A DNA stretch of 64,000 bases from UBA981 sp942490995 (GCA_942490995.1 CALOBG010000031.1:1-64000); one strand, 5' to 3'. Positions 42,141 through 51,708 are shown, numbered from the stretch's first letter. Made by a program: numbers and translations. Notes: generated by a model not told the origin, from the sequence alone.

Positions 42141-43193
42141 TCACTCCGGCCGATAGTAATAGCCGTAGTAATCGTAGGCGCGGGTGGCCGGCTGGCGGGA
42201 CTTGTTCAGGATCATGCCGGTAATTCGCACGCCTTCGAGACGCTGCAGGGAATCGCGCACGGTCTCCTGCTTGGTGCGCGCGGCTTCGACGACAATCACC
42301 AGCTGCCCGACCAGCGGCGCAAGCGCGGTGGCCGTGGTCGTCGCCAGGATCGGCGGCGAATCGAACAACACCACGCGGTCCGAGTAGCGACCGGCAAGCT
42401 CGTCGGTGAGGGCGCGCATCTGGGCGCTGGCCAGGCGCTCGGTGCTGGCGTCACGATCCTGGCCGGCCGGCAGGATGACGAGATTGGGGATGGAAGTGCG
42501 GATCAGGAGATCCTCGAGACGCAGGCTGTCGTCGCCGAGCAGGTCGTACAGGCCCGGGTAGCCTTCGACACCGAATGCGCGGCTCAGGTCGCGTTTGACG
42601 ATATCGGTGTCGACCGCAAGGATGGTGTGATCCACTTCCATGGTCATGCTGAGCGCAAGGTTGACCGAGGTGAAGGTTTTTCCTTCACTGGGCAACGAAC
42701 TGGTCACCATGATCAGGTTCTTGGGCCGCGGGGTGTTGAGGATGCCTTCGACCATATTGCCCAGCAGGCGCCGTTTGATCTGCTGATACTCTTCCGAAGC
42801 ACGCGTGATCACGGAGGCGTCGGGCACCATGTGACCGGCCGCCGCCAGGCGCTCGAAGTCCAGGGTCACGTAATTTTTCGAGGTCTCGGCGGGCGCCGGC
42901 GCAATCGGCGGAGCGGCGACCGCGGTGGCACTCGCTGCAGCTTGTGGGGGTGCCGGCGCGGGCGCATCCGCTAGCGGGGTGCGGTCGGCCGCGGGTGCAG
43001 GGTCACGTAACAGGGTGCTATCGACTTCCGCCGCCGCAGGCTGTGCGGCGCCGGCTACCGGTTCCGGGGTGCCGTCCCGCGCAGGTTTATCCGCTGTCGC
43101 GTCAGCGCGCGTCGCCTTGGCTGGCGCCGGTTCGTCGGCTTCGTCGCTGGCATCGCCGCCGAGCTTATCCATTGCCCGTTCAATAGAACTCAC
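42141..43193 (-). CDS. XrtA/PEP-CTERM locus tyrosine autokinase
   Basis: This 350-residue cytoplasmic BY-kinase starts at a GTG that overlaps the chain-length gene stop (GTGA). A long Ala/Pro-rich linker occupies residues 20-100. Walker A is MVTSSLPSEGKTFTSVNLAL, Walker A' is ILAVDTDIVKRDLS, and Walker B is VVLFDSPPILATT. The tyrosine cluster at the C-terminus is YDYYGYYYRPE. It would autophosphorylate on those tyrosines and work with the chain-length protein to set polymer length. It follows that partner immediately, as expected when the two are separate polypeptides. Confidence 0.93.
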   Translation of the reverse strand: MSSIERAMDKLGGDASDEADEPAPAKATRADATADKPARDGTPEPVAGAAQPAAAEVDSTLLRDPAPAADRTPLADAPAPAPPQAAASATAVAAPPIAPAPAETSKNYVTLDFERLAAAGHMVPDASVITRASEEYQQIKRRLLGNMVEGILNTPRPKNLIMVTSSLPSEGKTFTSVNLALSMTMEVDHTILAVDTDIVKRDLSRAFGVEGYPGLYDLLGDDSLRLEDLLIRTSIPNLVILPAGQDRDASTERLASAQMRALTDELAGRYSDRVVLFDSPPILATTTATALAPLVGQLVIVVEAARTKQETVRDSLQRLEGVRITGMILNKSRQPATRAYDYYGYYYRPE

Positions 43194-44794
43194 AGGACCT
43201 TCTCCACTACCGCAGCGACTTTTCCATGCAGGTCGTAATGGCCGGCTTCCAGTGCCACCAGCCCGCCATAAAACGACACCAGCCCCATCAGCATCAGCGC
43301 GAAAACGGCGAGTTCCATCCGCCGCTCGGTACGCTGGCGACGGTTCGATACCATCGAAACCACGCCCATGATCGGCAATGCGGCGAACTCTTTGAGTTCG
43401 TCTGAGGAATTGAAGCGCGGGTTGATTTGCGCCAGCAGGATAGCCATGCCGCCACCCACCGCAAGGGCGAACGCCAGCACCAGTGACAGGAACTGTACGC
43501 GCATCGGCCCGATCGGGGTCAGCGGTATGCGCGGCGGTTCGATGACCTTGAGCTTGGTGTCATCGGCCTGCTCGTCGACTTCCTCCGACAGACGCGCCGA
43601 TTCGCGCCGCTTGAGCAATTCCGTGTAATTGCTTCTGTTCAAGCCGTAATCGCGATCGAGGCGTTTCAGTTCGGCCTCGACCTCAGGGATCGTATCGATC
43701 GCCTTTTCGAGTTCGTCGACGTTCTGCTGGTAAGCCTGCACACGGGTCTTGAGCGCGGCGACGTCACCTTCGACGCGCGCCAGGCCGACGCGCATTTCGC
43801 GGTAGATCGGGCTCTCCGCAATTTGCGGCGAGACCATCGGCCCGCGCTCTTCGATCGCCGCTTCGAGCTCGGCAATCTCGGCGTCGCGTTTACTTTCGAG
43901 CAGGCTGATAGTCTCCAGCAGCCCGATCACCTGCGGGTGCTTTTCGGTGTACTGCAGCAGCATCTGGTCGAGCTGGTTTTGCAGGCCTTCGATGCGCGCG
44001 TCGTACTGCGATGAAAAGCTGTTGTTCTGCGGAATATAATCGCCCATCATGCCGAACATCGGCTCTTCGCCCTCGACCTGGCGTTTCATCTCGTCGCGCC
44101 GATTCATCGCCTCTTTCAGTTCGAGCTGCGCGACACCAAGCGCCGCTTTGGCCGATTCCAGGCGGCCGTAATAAGTGGTGCCCTCGCCCGGCATCTGCCC
44201 GGCGTTTTTCTGCTTGAAATCCTTGAGTCGCTGCTCAGCCTCGATCAGGCGCTTTTCGTATTCGGCTATCTGCTCGTCGAGAAATTTCTGCGTCGACGCA
44301 GTATCGAGTCGGCTGCTGCCGAGCGCGGTTTCGAGAAACTCGTTCAACAATTCGTCGACGACGCGTTTGGCAAGCTGCGGATCTTGATCTTCGAAAACGA
44401 TCTGGTAGATGTTGTCCTTGCTCGTACCGCTCATGCCAATACGCTGGGCCAGGTCCGAAACGAGTTTATCGAACTCTTTATCCGTCCGGGCGGTCAGATC
44501 AAGGTCGGTTTTACGCGCGACTTCTTCCAGGTTTGGTCGGGTCAGCATGGTGCGCTTCATGAGCTGCGCGGCGTTGCTCAAATTATTACTGTCGACCGCC
44601 AGCCCACGCATCAACGGCCGCAGCATCGAACGGGTATCGATGAAAATCTTCGCGTCGACCTGGTAGACGTTCGGCATGTACAGCACGTAGGTCCAGCCGA
44701 TCAGCGCGATGATGGTGGAAATCGCCAGCGCCACCCAACGGTAAGGCCAGATCATCCGGACCTGGCGGCGAAGCAACTGGATCTGGTCGTTCAT
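43190..44794 (-). CDS. XrtA system polysaccharide chain-length determinant (Wzz-like)
   Basis: This 534-residue inner-membrane protein has a first helix (VALAISTIIALIGWTYVLYM) followed by a Wzz domain that starts PNVYQVDAKIFIDTRSMLRP. A long periplasmic coiled coil, rich in Glu, Lys and Gln, covers about residues 150-400. A second helix is FLSLVLAFALAVGGGMAILL, and a third near the end is VFALMLMGLVSFYGGLVALE. It fits the TIGR03007 type. With the adjacent kinase it regulates polymer chain length, and with the Wza-like protein it forms the export channel. Confidence 0.93.
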   Translation of the reverse strand: MNDQIQLLRRQVRMIWPYRWVALAISTIIALIGWTYVLYMPNVYQVDAKIFIDTRSMLRPLMRGLAVDSNNLSNAAQLMKRTMLTRPNLEEVARKTDLDLTARTDKEFDKLVSDLAQRIGMSGTSKDNIYQIVFEDQDPQLAKRVVDELLNEFLETALGSSRLDTASTQKFLDEQIAEYEKRLIEAEQRLKDFKQKNAGQMPGEGTTYYGRLESAKAALGVAQLELKEAMNRRDEMKRQVEGEEPMFGMMGDYIPQNNSFSSQYDARIEGLQNQLDQMLLQYTEKHPQVIGLLETISLLESKRDAEIAELEAAIEERGPMVSPQIAESPIYREMRVGLARVEGDVAALKTRVQAYQQNVDELEKAIDTIPEVEAELKRLDRDYGLNRSNYTELLKRRESARLSEEVDEQADDTKLKVIEPPRIPLTPIGPMRVQFLSLVLAFALAVGGGMAILLAQINPRFNSSDELKEFAALPIMGVVSMVSNRRQRTERRMELAVFALMLMGLVSFYGGLVALEAGHYDLHGKVAAVVEKVL

Positions 44795-44843
44795 CGGCGC
44801 GTTGTGGCCTTATCGAACGCGATGCGGCGTACGAAACACATCC

Positions 44844-45506
44844 TCAGAACCAGGCTTCCGGAATAATCAAAATATCACCGGGCTGCATCGGTACGTTGGC
44901 GGTGATGTCACCGTCCTTGATCAGGTCCTCGATGCGGACACGATATTCGCTCTGCTTGTCGCCGGTGATTCGTACCAGCGTGGTACGGTTACCGGCGGCG
45001 AATTCGGTCAAACCGCCGACCGCGATCATGACGTCGAGCAGTGACATGTTTTTCCGGTACGGGATCGAGATCGGGTTCTGCGCCTCGCCGAGCACACGGA
45101 TCTGTTCGTAATATTCACCGACGAAGCCGCCGACGGTCACGGTGACCAGTGGGTCACGGATGAACTCGGCCAGCACGACTTCGATTTCGCGCGCGAGTTC
45201 GGACGGCGTGCGGCCGCTGGCAGGCAGGTCCTCGACCAGCGAGGTCGAGAATTTTCCGTCCGGTCGTACACCAACGGACGTATTCAATTCGGGGTTGCGC
45301 CACACGAAGACGTTGAGGCTGTCACCGGGACCGATAATATAGGTGTAATCCGCGGCGCGTTCGGCAACGTCCGGCGCTTCATCGCGATGATCGAGGAACG
45401 GCACCCAGTCCGGGGTGCTGCAACCGGCCAGCGCCAGGATTGCGGACAGGGCCAGAACCTGCGCAGGCATCGGCGGCAGCGAAATTCTCATCTTATTTCC
45501 AAGCAT
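44844..45506 (-). CDS. Polysaccharide export lipoprotein (Wza-like, XrtA type)
   Basis: This 220-residue protein is preceded by a strong ribosome site, GAGGGGA, eight bases before the ATG at 45,506. The signal ends in a lipobox (ILALAGCSTPDW), so it is a lipoprotein. The Poly_export domain shows YTYIIGPGDSLNVFVWRNPE and VRPDGKFSTSLVEDLPASGR. A SLBB domain follows, with QIRVLGEAQNPISIPYRKNM. It lacks the C-terminal helix of E. coli Wza and fits the short TIGR03027 type. It probably forms the periplasmic and outer-membrane gate together with the barrel protein. It is the first gene of the core operon. Confidence 0.94.
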   Translation of the reverse strand: MLGNKMRISLPPMPAQVLALSAILALAGCSTPDWVPFLDHRDEAPDVAERAADYTYIIGPGDSLNVFVWRNPELNTSVGVRPDGKFSTSLVEDLPASGRTPSELAREIEVVLAEFIRDPLVTVTVGGFVGEYYEQIRVLGEAQNPISIPYRKNMSLLDVMIAVGGLTEFAAGNRTTLVRITGDKQSEYRVRIEDLIKDGDITANVPMQPGDILIIPEAWF

Positions 45507-45803
45507 AACGTTCCCCTCGAAGCTGATTGCCCGCAGCCGCCCTCGGCTTGACCAGAGCGAACTTAGTCTTTCCCATAACTGTCAATAGGTTAAGGAATTA
45601 TTCTAATAGATCACCGGATGCTTTGACACCAGAAATTGGTGGGCGCCGAAAAGGCCATTCACAGACCCGTACAGCATACCCGCGCGGACGTCGCGGTTCC
45701 GGAAGGAAAGCGTTCCTTAACAATTGTTTAGCGTCATTCGGCACATTTACTTGACGCTCGGAGATCTATGTCGACCGTCCAGCCTCGAATCGCGGCGACT
45801 GGG
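45507..45803. other. Intergenic region upstream of the core export operon
   Basis: These 297 bases lie between the prsT stop and the Wza-like gene and should contain the core operon promoter. On the minus strand TTGACAG at about 45,578-45,584 resembles a -35 element, but no matching -10 element sits at 16-18 bases. A perfect palindrome AACAATTGTT lies at about 45,720. No clear sigma-54 site was found. Confidence 0.45.
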
Positions 45804-48572
45804 TCAATTCTTGAGCGCCGCCAATAAATCCTCGGCCCGCGTCCGGGATGCGAACGGCGCCAGCTTCAATGCCCGCTCCAGTTCAGCGACTGCTTTCTTG
45901 CGGCTCTTGCTGCGTGAATACGCGACGGCAAGGTGATAGGCGACCTCGCCGTCACCTGCGAGTCCCTGCGCCGCGCTCTGCAATAGCTTGAGGCCCTGCT
46001 CGACGTCGCCTGCCTGGATCAGTAACCAGCCGTAGGTATCCTGTACGTTCGGATCTTCTGCAGCCAGTTTGTAGGCCTCCGCAGCCAGTTTGACTGCTTG
46101 CGGGTCGCCACCTTTGAACTTCAACAATGCGAGGTTATTCAGCGCAATCACCGAGTCCCGCGTTTGCGCCAAAACCTGTTCGTAGCCTGCGATCGCGGCG
46201 GCATCATCGCCGTTTTGCTCGTGCAGCCCGGCCAGTGCCAGGGTCAGCGCGAGGCTGGCCGGGTGGCGTTGCAAACCGTCTGCATATATCGCCGCCGCGC
46301 GATCGCTGTGACCGAGCGCAGCCTCAGCCTGGGCGAGCTTGACGATAGTCCGTTCGCTATCGGCCAGCTCGAGAGCAGACTGATAGTGCTCAATGGCAAC
46401 GGCGAGATTACCGTTCCCGGCCGCAAGATCACCCTTCAAGGCATGTACACGAGCACTTCCGCCCTCGCCCTTCTCAAGTGCTGCTATTTTTTTTGACGCC
46501 TCGTTGAAATCTCGACTCTGCAGATAGCTGGTCGCCAATGCCGCGGTTACCTCGGAATTATCGGTCGCCAGTTCGTAAGCACGAATGAAAAACGTGCGCG
46601 CCTGCTCGGGCGCGCCCTCGGCAGTCTGAATGAGACCGTTAAGAAAGAATCCATGGGCGGATTCCGGCGCCAGCTCCAGGGCGCGTCTGGCAGCGGCTTT
46701 GGCCTCCTTCAGACGACCACCACGCACGAGTGCCTCCGCGAGTGCTAGCACCGCCGCGACGTTATTCGGCGAAATCTGCACAGCACGATAGGACAGGTTG
46801 GCCGAGCGGCCCAGGTTGCCTGACTCAAGATCAAGGGTTGCAAGGCGGATCAGCGCTTCGACGATGGTCGGATCGAGTTCGACCGCGCGTTCGAAATAGC
46901 TGCTCGCGCGCGCCTTGTCTCCTTGCAGCAACGATGATCGACCGGCCAGCGTGAGTGTGAGCGCATCATCCGGGGCCTCCTTGAGGGCCGCCTCGATACG
47001 TCGATCGGCACTGGCAAAATCGCCATTCTGCAGGTCGACTAACACCAGGTTGCGGCTCGCGGCCGAAAATTCCGTTTTCGCGTCCGCCCCACGTTCGAAA
47101 TATTCGCGAGCCTTGTCGGGTTGCTCCTTGCCCATATAGGCCATGCCCAGCGCATTCATGACCAGCGGCGGCTCAGCCTTCAACGTGTCGATCACCTTGT
47201 TGCCCACCGCAATGGCCTCGTCCCAGGCGCGGCGATTCAGGTGGGTGTACATAAGCAACAATCCGGAATGTTCCGCCTTGGTCGCCTTTTCGAGATCGGG
47301 CTGCAGCATCGCGATCGCTTCACCATGGCGCCCAGCCTTGATTGTGGTCAGGGCGAGCGAAGCGCGTAGCAAGTCAGCATCGGGCGCCAGCGCGGACGCC
47401 AGTTTGATTTCGGCGAGCCCTTGCTCGGTATTCCCCGCGGCGAGAAATGCGCGCGCGCGCATGGCAATCATGTCGAGGTCAGTTTCGTCCGGCGAGCTTG
47501 CACCAAGAGTCTCCGCTGCACCTTTGCCATTCGAGCGCGCGAGTTGCACGAGCGCGAGGATTTTCCGTGCCCCGACGGCTTCCTCGTCGTCGTGGGCGGC
47601 TAGATTCAAGTAGTACTCGGACTGCTCGAGATTGCCGTTCGCGTAATTGAGCAGACCGAGGTAATAGAGTGTTTCCTTGCTGGCGGGAGCGACGCTGAGG
47701 ACTTCGAGGAAACGATCCTCGGCTTTTTTGCCGTTGCCTTCTCGAAATTCGATCAGGCCGAGATAAAAGGTGAGCGCCGGGCGGTCCTGAAACTTCTGCT
47801 GCGCGGTCGCGATTTCCGCGCGCGCGTCATCGTAAGCCTTCAAATCGATTTGCGAGCGAATAATCGCTGTTACTGGTACCGCGCTCACGGGGTTCAGTTT
47901 TTGTGCGATGCGATAAGTCTCGATGGCCGCCGCATGGTCGCCAGCGGCATACTGCAGCCCTCCCAGAAAATTCCGCGCGTCGACATGGGTTTCATCCGCG
48001 GCGACACTGCGTTTCGCAAAGTTCATAGCCAAATCGACTTCGCCACGCTGCGCATGCAATCGGGCCAGATTGAACAAGGCTTCAGCAGACTCCGGATCCG
48101 CCGCGATAACCTTGGTTAATGTTGCCGCCGCGGCGTCATAATCACCGCGCGCAATTTCGATGCGCCCCTGCAAGGCATCGAGTTCTGTCGAAGGGTGTGC
48201 CAGTTGGGCATCTTCGAGGGCCACACCGGCTTCGACAATCTTGCCGCTTTGAAGAAGCGCCCGCACCATCAGCGGGGCGCCTGCCTGCGGAGCGAGACCA
48301 AGTTCGATGGCTTTGGAAATTTCCTTCAAGGCTTCCGCTTCGCCGCTCAGGCGCAGGTGAAGCTCGGCAAGCGCTCGACGTGCTTCGATGCCTTCGGCCC
48401 CGGGGAATTGCTGGACGGCGCTTTTCAGGGTCAGACGCGCGCCGACGTAGTCGCCGGCGTCACTGGCGGCACGGGCCTCGGCGAGTGAGCTTTCCAGTTG
48501 GGGTACATCGCTGCCACAGGCGACCAGCACCAGGATTGCGCAGCTCATGAGCCCTTTAACAAATCCATTCAT
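45804..48572 (-). CDS. prsT: PEP-CTERM system TPR-repeat lipoprotein PrsT
   Basis: This protein has 922 residues from the ATG at 48,572; the frame upstream to 48,680 is not signal-like. It starts MNGFVKGLMSCAILVLVACG, a lipoprotein signal with the acylated Cys at 19. Around twenty tetratricopeptide repeats follow in a regular helical pattern, for example AEALFNLARLHAQRGEVDLA and IVEALIRLATLDLESGNLGR. Length and content match the TIGR02917 lipoprotein of PEP-CTERM loci. TPR superhelices act as scaffolds; here perhaps for the export complex in the periplasm. It lies upstream of the export operon in the same direction, with about 300 bases between them. Confidence 0.93.
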   Translation of the reverse strand: MNGFVKGLMSCAILVLVACGSDVPQLESSLAEARAASDAGDYVGARLTLKSAVQQFPGAEGIEARRALAELHLRLSGEAEALKEISKAIELGLAPQAGAPLMVRALLQSGKIVEAGVALEDAQLAHPSTELDALQGRIEIARGDYDAAAATLTKVIAADPESAEALFNLARLHAQRGEVDLAMNFAKRSVAADETHVDARNFLGGLQYAAGDHAAAIETYRIAQKLNPVSAVPVTAIIRSQIDLKAYDDARAEIATAQQKFQDRPALTFYLGLIEFREGNGKKAEDRFLEVLSVAPASKETLYYLGLLNYANGNLEQSEYYLNLAAHDDEEAVGARKILALVQLARSNGKGAAETLGASSPDETDLDMIAMRARAFLAAGNTEQGLAEIKLASALAPDADLLRASLALTTIKAGRHGEAIAMLQPDLEKATKAEHSGLLLMYTHLNRRAWDEAIAVGNKVIDTLKAEPPLVMNALGMAYMGKEQPDKAREYFERGADAKTEFSAASRNLVLVDLQNGDFASADRRIEAALKEAPDDALTLTLAGRSSLLQGDKARASSYFERAVELDPTIVEALIRLATLDLESGNLGRSANLSYRAVQISPNNVAAVLALAEALVRGGRLKEAKAAARRALELAPESAHGFFLNGLIQTAEGAPEQARTFFIRAYELATDNSEVTAALATSYLQSRDFNEASKKIAALEKGEGGSARVHALKGDLAAGNGNLAVAIEHYQSALELADSERTIVKLAQAEAALGHSDRAAAIYADGLQRHPASLALTLALAGLHEQNGDDAAAIAGYEQVLAQTRDSVIALNNLALLKFKGGDPQAVKLAAEAYKLAAEDPNVQDTYGWLLIQAGDVEQGLKLLQSAAQGLAGDGEVAYHLAVAYSRSKSRKKAVAELERALKLAPFASRTRAEDLLAALKN

Positions 48573-49184
48573 GGTCGACCCGACGTTCGGCTTGCCGAAC
48601 CGCGCGGGGCAGCGTACGCGAAAGTTCGTCTTTTCATAAGTTTCGACAGCTAACGTCATGTTTTTGAAAGCGAACATCAATGATTTTTCCCGTTTTCAGG
48701 CGCCGCTAAGTATGGATTGGGCACCGTCGCCGAACAAGTCCGGTGTAGAACGCCGTCCACCGTTGCTGTGGCCGGTTGGCTCAGTGATGTTGGGTAGCGG
48801 CCGCTGGTGCTAGAATTTGACCCGGCATACAAACGCTTAGGTGGCGCCGAGCGGGCCTTTCTAGAAATCTTTACATGCTCTGTGGACGCTCTAAATGAAC
48901 CCTGAATTTGTTTTTATTCAGCTAGTTAACAGGACTTTTCCCGAGATTGGACGCAGTCCGGTGGCGCGCGGTCGGTTTTTTTTGTCAATGGATTTTACAG
49001 AATGACCCGGCCCGACCGAAAAGATCGGGCTCATAAAATCACAAGTTATTGATATGTATATAGTAACTAAAAATGGCACAGTACCTGCATACTCAACCGG
49101 CAAGAACCAGCAGGCCGATGTCCCATCCGACCGACAGCATGCTGGAAAATTTTGAATCCGTAACAAGTAGTAAGGATGAGTAAC
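48573..49184. other. Divergent regulatory region between prsT and the PEP-CTERM protein gene
   Basis: These 612 bases hold no gene. They contain a sigma-54 promoter motif at 49,074-49,090 for the PEP-CTERM gene. A short hairpin (CCCGACCGAAAAGATCGGG, about 49,011-49,029) lies upstream of it. The region from 48,890 to 49,075 is AT-rich compared with its surroundings, as is usual for enhancer-binding regions of sigma-54 promoters. A prsT promoter could not be placed. Confidence 0.55.
49074..49090 (+). promoter_or_regulatory. Sigma-54 (RpoN) promoter of the PEP-CTERM protein gene
   Basis: TGGCACAGTACCTGCAT fits the sigma-54 consensus TGGCAC-N5-TTGC with one mismatch. The invariant GG is at 49,075-49,076, the invariant GC at 49,087-49,088, with exactly ten bases between them. 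Transcription would start near 49,100, leaving a leader of about 85 bases. PEP-CTERM/XrtA systems commonly carry the PrsK/PrsR pair, a sigma-54-dependent regulator, which supports this reading even though prsK/prsR are not in the window. Confidence 0.75.
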
Positions 49185-50165
49185 ATGAAAAAGCTAGCTC
49201 TTGCGCTCGCACTGGGCCTGTCGAGTTCCGGCGCCATGGCAGGCGGTATCCAGATCGATCCGACGGGCACGGGCAACATCGGCGCGTCAAAGTTTATTGA
49301 CGTATTCGCCACGGAATTCGGTGCCGTGCTGTTCGACGACGTCCTGTTTCCGTCGCAGACCGGTACCATCTGGGGGCACAACCGCTTCCTGACCGGCGCG
49401 CTGGGCCTGCCGGGTGAAATCACCTTCACTTTCGAGCTACCCGTCACCTCTGCGATTACCGGCAACTCCAACACCGTCGGCTCGTCGCTGTCGTTGAGTC
49501 AGTCCGCAGCACAGGCTGCCGCCAGTGTTTTCAACCTGTACTATGACTCAGTTGCGGATGCTACCCTCTCCTCCGGCGCGGGTTACAACGATGGCATCCT
49601 GCTGGCATCGGGTACGGCAACCATCGTCGGTGGTTCGGCTGGTGTCGTGAACCTGTCAGGTGACGTTGCCGCCCATCCGGGTGCGCCTGTCGACGCAATC
49701 GACGGTCTGGCTGACGGCCTTGCTGATCTCGCCCCGAACAACAACACGCCGACCATCAGCTCGACCGGTTCGTTGCAGCTGTTGATTGATTTCACCTTCA
49801 AGAACCCGCTGTGGGTGGTCAATGATCTGGCCGGCATGGCTATCGACATGACCACGCTGAACGGTCTCGCAACACCGCTGGCGGCACCGCCGGCCGGCAA
49901 CGTGCCCGCTTCAACTTCGTTCGACGGCGGCGCGGTCAGTGCATCGTTTGGCGCGGACGCCGAGAATGACTTCAACTGCTTAGGCGATATCAATGACTCC
50001 GAGGTCGCCGGCGTCCCCATCCCGGCGTGCGACTTCCAGGCCAGCCTGAACACCACCCCGACGGTTGCCGCGGTCCGGGTCCCGGAACCGGGTACCCTGG
50101 CGCTTGCAGGTCTGAGCCTGCTGGGGCTTGGCGGTGCAGCACGTCGCAAAAGCAAAAAGGCCTGA
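49185..50165 (+). CDS. PEP-CTERM sorting-signal protein (exosortase substrate)
   Basis: This protein has 326 residues from the ATG at 49,185, which has AAGGA eight bases upstream; the ATG at 49,176 is too close to that site. The signal peptide is MKKLALALALGLSSSGAMAG. The C-terminus is a textbook PEP-CTERM signal: VPEPGTLALAGLSLLGLGGA followed by ARRKSKKA. Between them the protein is Gly, Ala, Ser and Asn-rich with a strand-like pattern and only two cysteines (NCLGD and PACDF). No enzymatic motif is seen, so it is probably a surface or matrix protein. It is the only exosortase substrate in the window and is driven by a sigma-54 promoter. A terminator follows. Confidence 0.92.
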   Translation: MKKLALALALGLSSSGAMAGGIQIDPTGTGNIGASKFIDVFATEFGAVLFDDVLFPSQTGTIWGHNRFLTGALGLPGEITFTFELPVTSAITGNSNTVGSSLSLSQSAAQAAASVFNLYYDSVADATLSSGAGYNDGILLASGTATIVGGSAGVVNLSGDVAAHPGAPVDAIDGLADGLADLAPNNNTPTISSTGSLQLLIDFTFKNPLWVVNDLAGMAIDMTTLNGLATPLAAPPAGNVPASTSFDGGAVSASFGADAENDFNCLGDINDSEVAGVPIPACDFQASLNTTPTVAAVRVPEPGTLALAGLSLLGLGGAARRKSKKA

Positions 50166-50252
50166 GTCGGCCTGACCTGAAAGCGTAAGCGAAGCGGCAC
50201 TACTCGGGCGTAACTGCCCTTCCCGCCGCCCAGCCGAAAGCTGCAGAAAACG

Positions 50253-50280
50253 AACCCCCTCCTCGGAGGGGGTTTTTTTT
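50253..50280 (+). terminator. Rho-independent terminator after the PEP-CTERM gene
   Basis: ACCCCCT and AGGGGGT pair around the loop CCTCGG, followed at once by eight T residues. It starts about 88 bases after the stop codon and would end the PEP-CTERM transcript. Confidence 0.9.
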
Positions 50281-50689
50281 GCGTGTTCGGCACAGGTGTG
50301 GGGAAACCCGCCCTGTCGACGATGCGATGACAGCGCGAGGTGTTTCGGGCCAATCGTTGCCGACTCTCCACATTGATTGTGCGCGTCAAATCGTGCAACA
50401 AGGTCTTTACGGCCGAACTAAACTTGGCGTTCAGACGGCGAACCCAACGGGCACCTTATTCCGCGCTCCGAGCTAATCGATACTCAGGTATCGATGGTCA
50501 TCCGGCCAGGTCTCGTTTACCTCAGCACAGAGTACTCGCACCAACCGCAGGCAGCCGGCGTGATCCGGGAAGATCCGGGCCCCGCGAGCGCATTACACAG
50601 GAAGTGAACGCAGCTGCGCTGATTATACCCATCGACCCGCACCTTCTCATGGCAGCCAACGCGGATGAGGTACAGATAAACGTCTTCTC
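50281..50689. other. Non-coding stretch before the IS remnant
   Basis: About 400 bases without a credible gene. Small frames here lack known motifs. The right part may be the decayed left end of the insertion element, but I could not identify a terminal inverted repeat. Confidence 0.45.
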
Positions 50690-51449
50690 CACGTCGTTCG
50701 GCGAACCGCTTCGTGGTCACGCCAGAGGTCGATTGTGGACCTGGCGTCGTCGATGCTGGCGAACCAAGTTCAGGTTCAGACAGTAGTCGCGAAACTAACT
50801 GTTGAAACCCTCGATGAAGGCATCTTGCGCGGGCTTCCCGGGTTGAACGAATTGCAACTTCACACCCCTGCGCTTCGACCAGAAGAACATTGCCTTGCTG
50901 GTGAATTCGGGACCGTTGTCGCAAACCAGCGCGTTCGGCAACGGGCGACTCAGCCGGTCCAGCCCCAAGCTAACCGGTCACCTGAGATTGAGAAGTCGCC
51001 GATCTGGAGCACGCACTCCCGAGCGTGGTCATCGACGACATTGAGGATCCGGAAACGCCGGCCGTTCGCCGGTTGGTCAGAGAAAAAGTCGATGGACCAT
51101 CGCGCATTGGCAGCATCCGGCACTGACATCCGAATTCGCGGGCGCGACAGCTTCTTGCGCCGTTTGGTGCGAACCTGGAGGTTTCCTCGCGGGAAATGCG
51201 GTAGGTCCGCATGCGGTTCAGGACATGGCCATCGCCTCCGAGCATCTCATGCAGCGTCGGATAGCCGTACCGAGGGTACTGCTCGGCAAGCGTTTTCAGA
51301 CGCGCACGCAGATCGTGATCATCGCGCTCTTTGAGTCGATACCAGGCCGCCGAGCGACTGAAACCGATGAGACGGCAGGCTCGACGTTCACTGATGCGGC
51401 GATCTTTGAAGTGTTCCACGGCCCGTCGCCGCTGCAAGGCTGTCACCAT
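50690..51449 (-). pseudogene. IS3-family transposase OrfB, inactivated
   Basis: The beginning ISERRACRLIGFSRSAAWYR and EQYPRYGYPTLHEMLGGDGH is the OrfB helix-turn-helix part. After a shift near 51,170 the DDE core reads NARWSIDFFSDQPANGRRFR and ILNVVDDHARECVLQIGDFS. After another shift it reads LVCDNGPEFTSKAMFFWSKR and DAFIEGFNS, and then meets an in-frame stop. A further shifted piece reads WFASIDDARSTIDLWRDH. All three catalytic acidic residues remain visible, but the chain cannot be translated whole. Confidence 0.85.
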
Positions 51450-51708
51450 TTCCCCTCGACGAGTTCCTTGAGCGCCAACTTGTCGAGTTCCGCCTCGGCC
51501 GGCAGCCGCTTGAGTCGGGCGTTCTCCTGTTCAAGCTCGCGCAAACGCTTTGCTTCCGACACTTTCATGCTACTGAATTTGGACATCCAGCGACAAATTG
51601 TGTTCTCGACAATACGGTGGCGTCGGGCCAGGTCCGGAACTGACGCGCCGGCCTCGTGTTCCTTCAGTACGAAATGATCTTCTCTTTGGAGTAACTCTTC
51701 CGCTTCAT
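51443..51708 (-). pseudogene. IS3-family transposase OrfA, frameshifted
   Basis: From the ATG at 51,708 the frame reads MKRKSYSKEKIISY and stops. After a one-base shift it continues KEHEAGASVPDLARRHRIVE, NTICRWMSKFSSMKVSEAKR, then a leucine-zipper-like LRELEQENARLKRLPAEAEL, to a stop at 51,443. This is the DNA-binding OrfA of an IS3-family element of about 88 residues. Its end overlaps the OrfB start, as in intact elements of this group. Confidence 0.85.

Larger units (their letters stand above)
50690..51708 (-). mobile_element. Decayed IS3-family insertion sequence
   Basis: The two overlapping transposase frames of an IS3-family element (IS407-like by the look of OrfA) are both present but broken by frameshifts and stops. 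They lie in the usual order on the minus strand, between the PEP-CTERM gene and the giant protein gene. Ends and target duplications could not be recognised, so the limits given are those of the coding remnants. It is probably immobile. Confidence 0.8.

Noticed and set aside
49011..49029. Hairpin upstream of the PEP-CTERM gene as a terminator
   Set aside because: No T tract follows on either strand and no gene ends nearby in a fitting direction.
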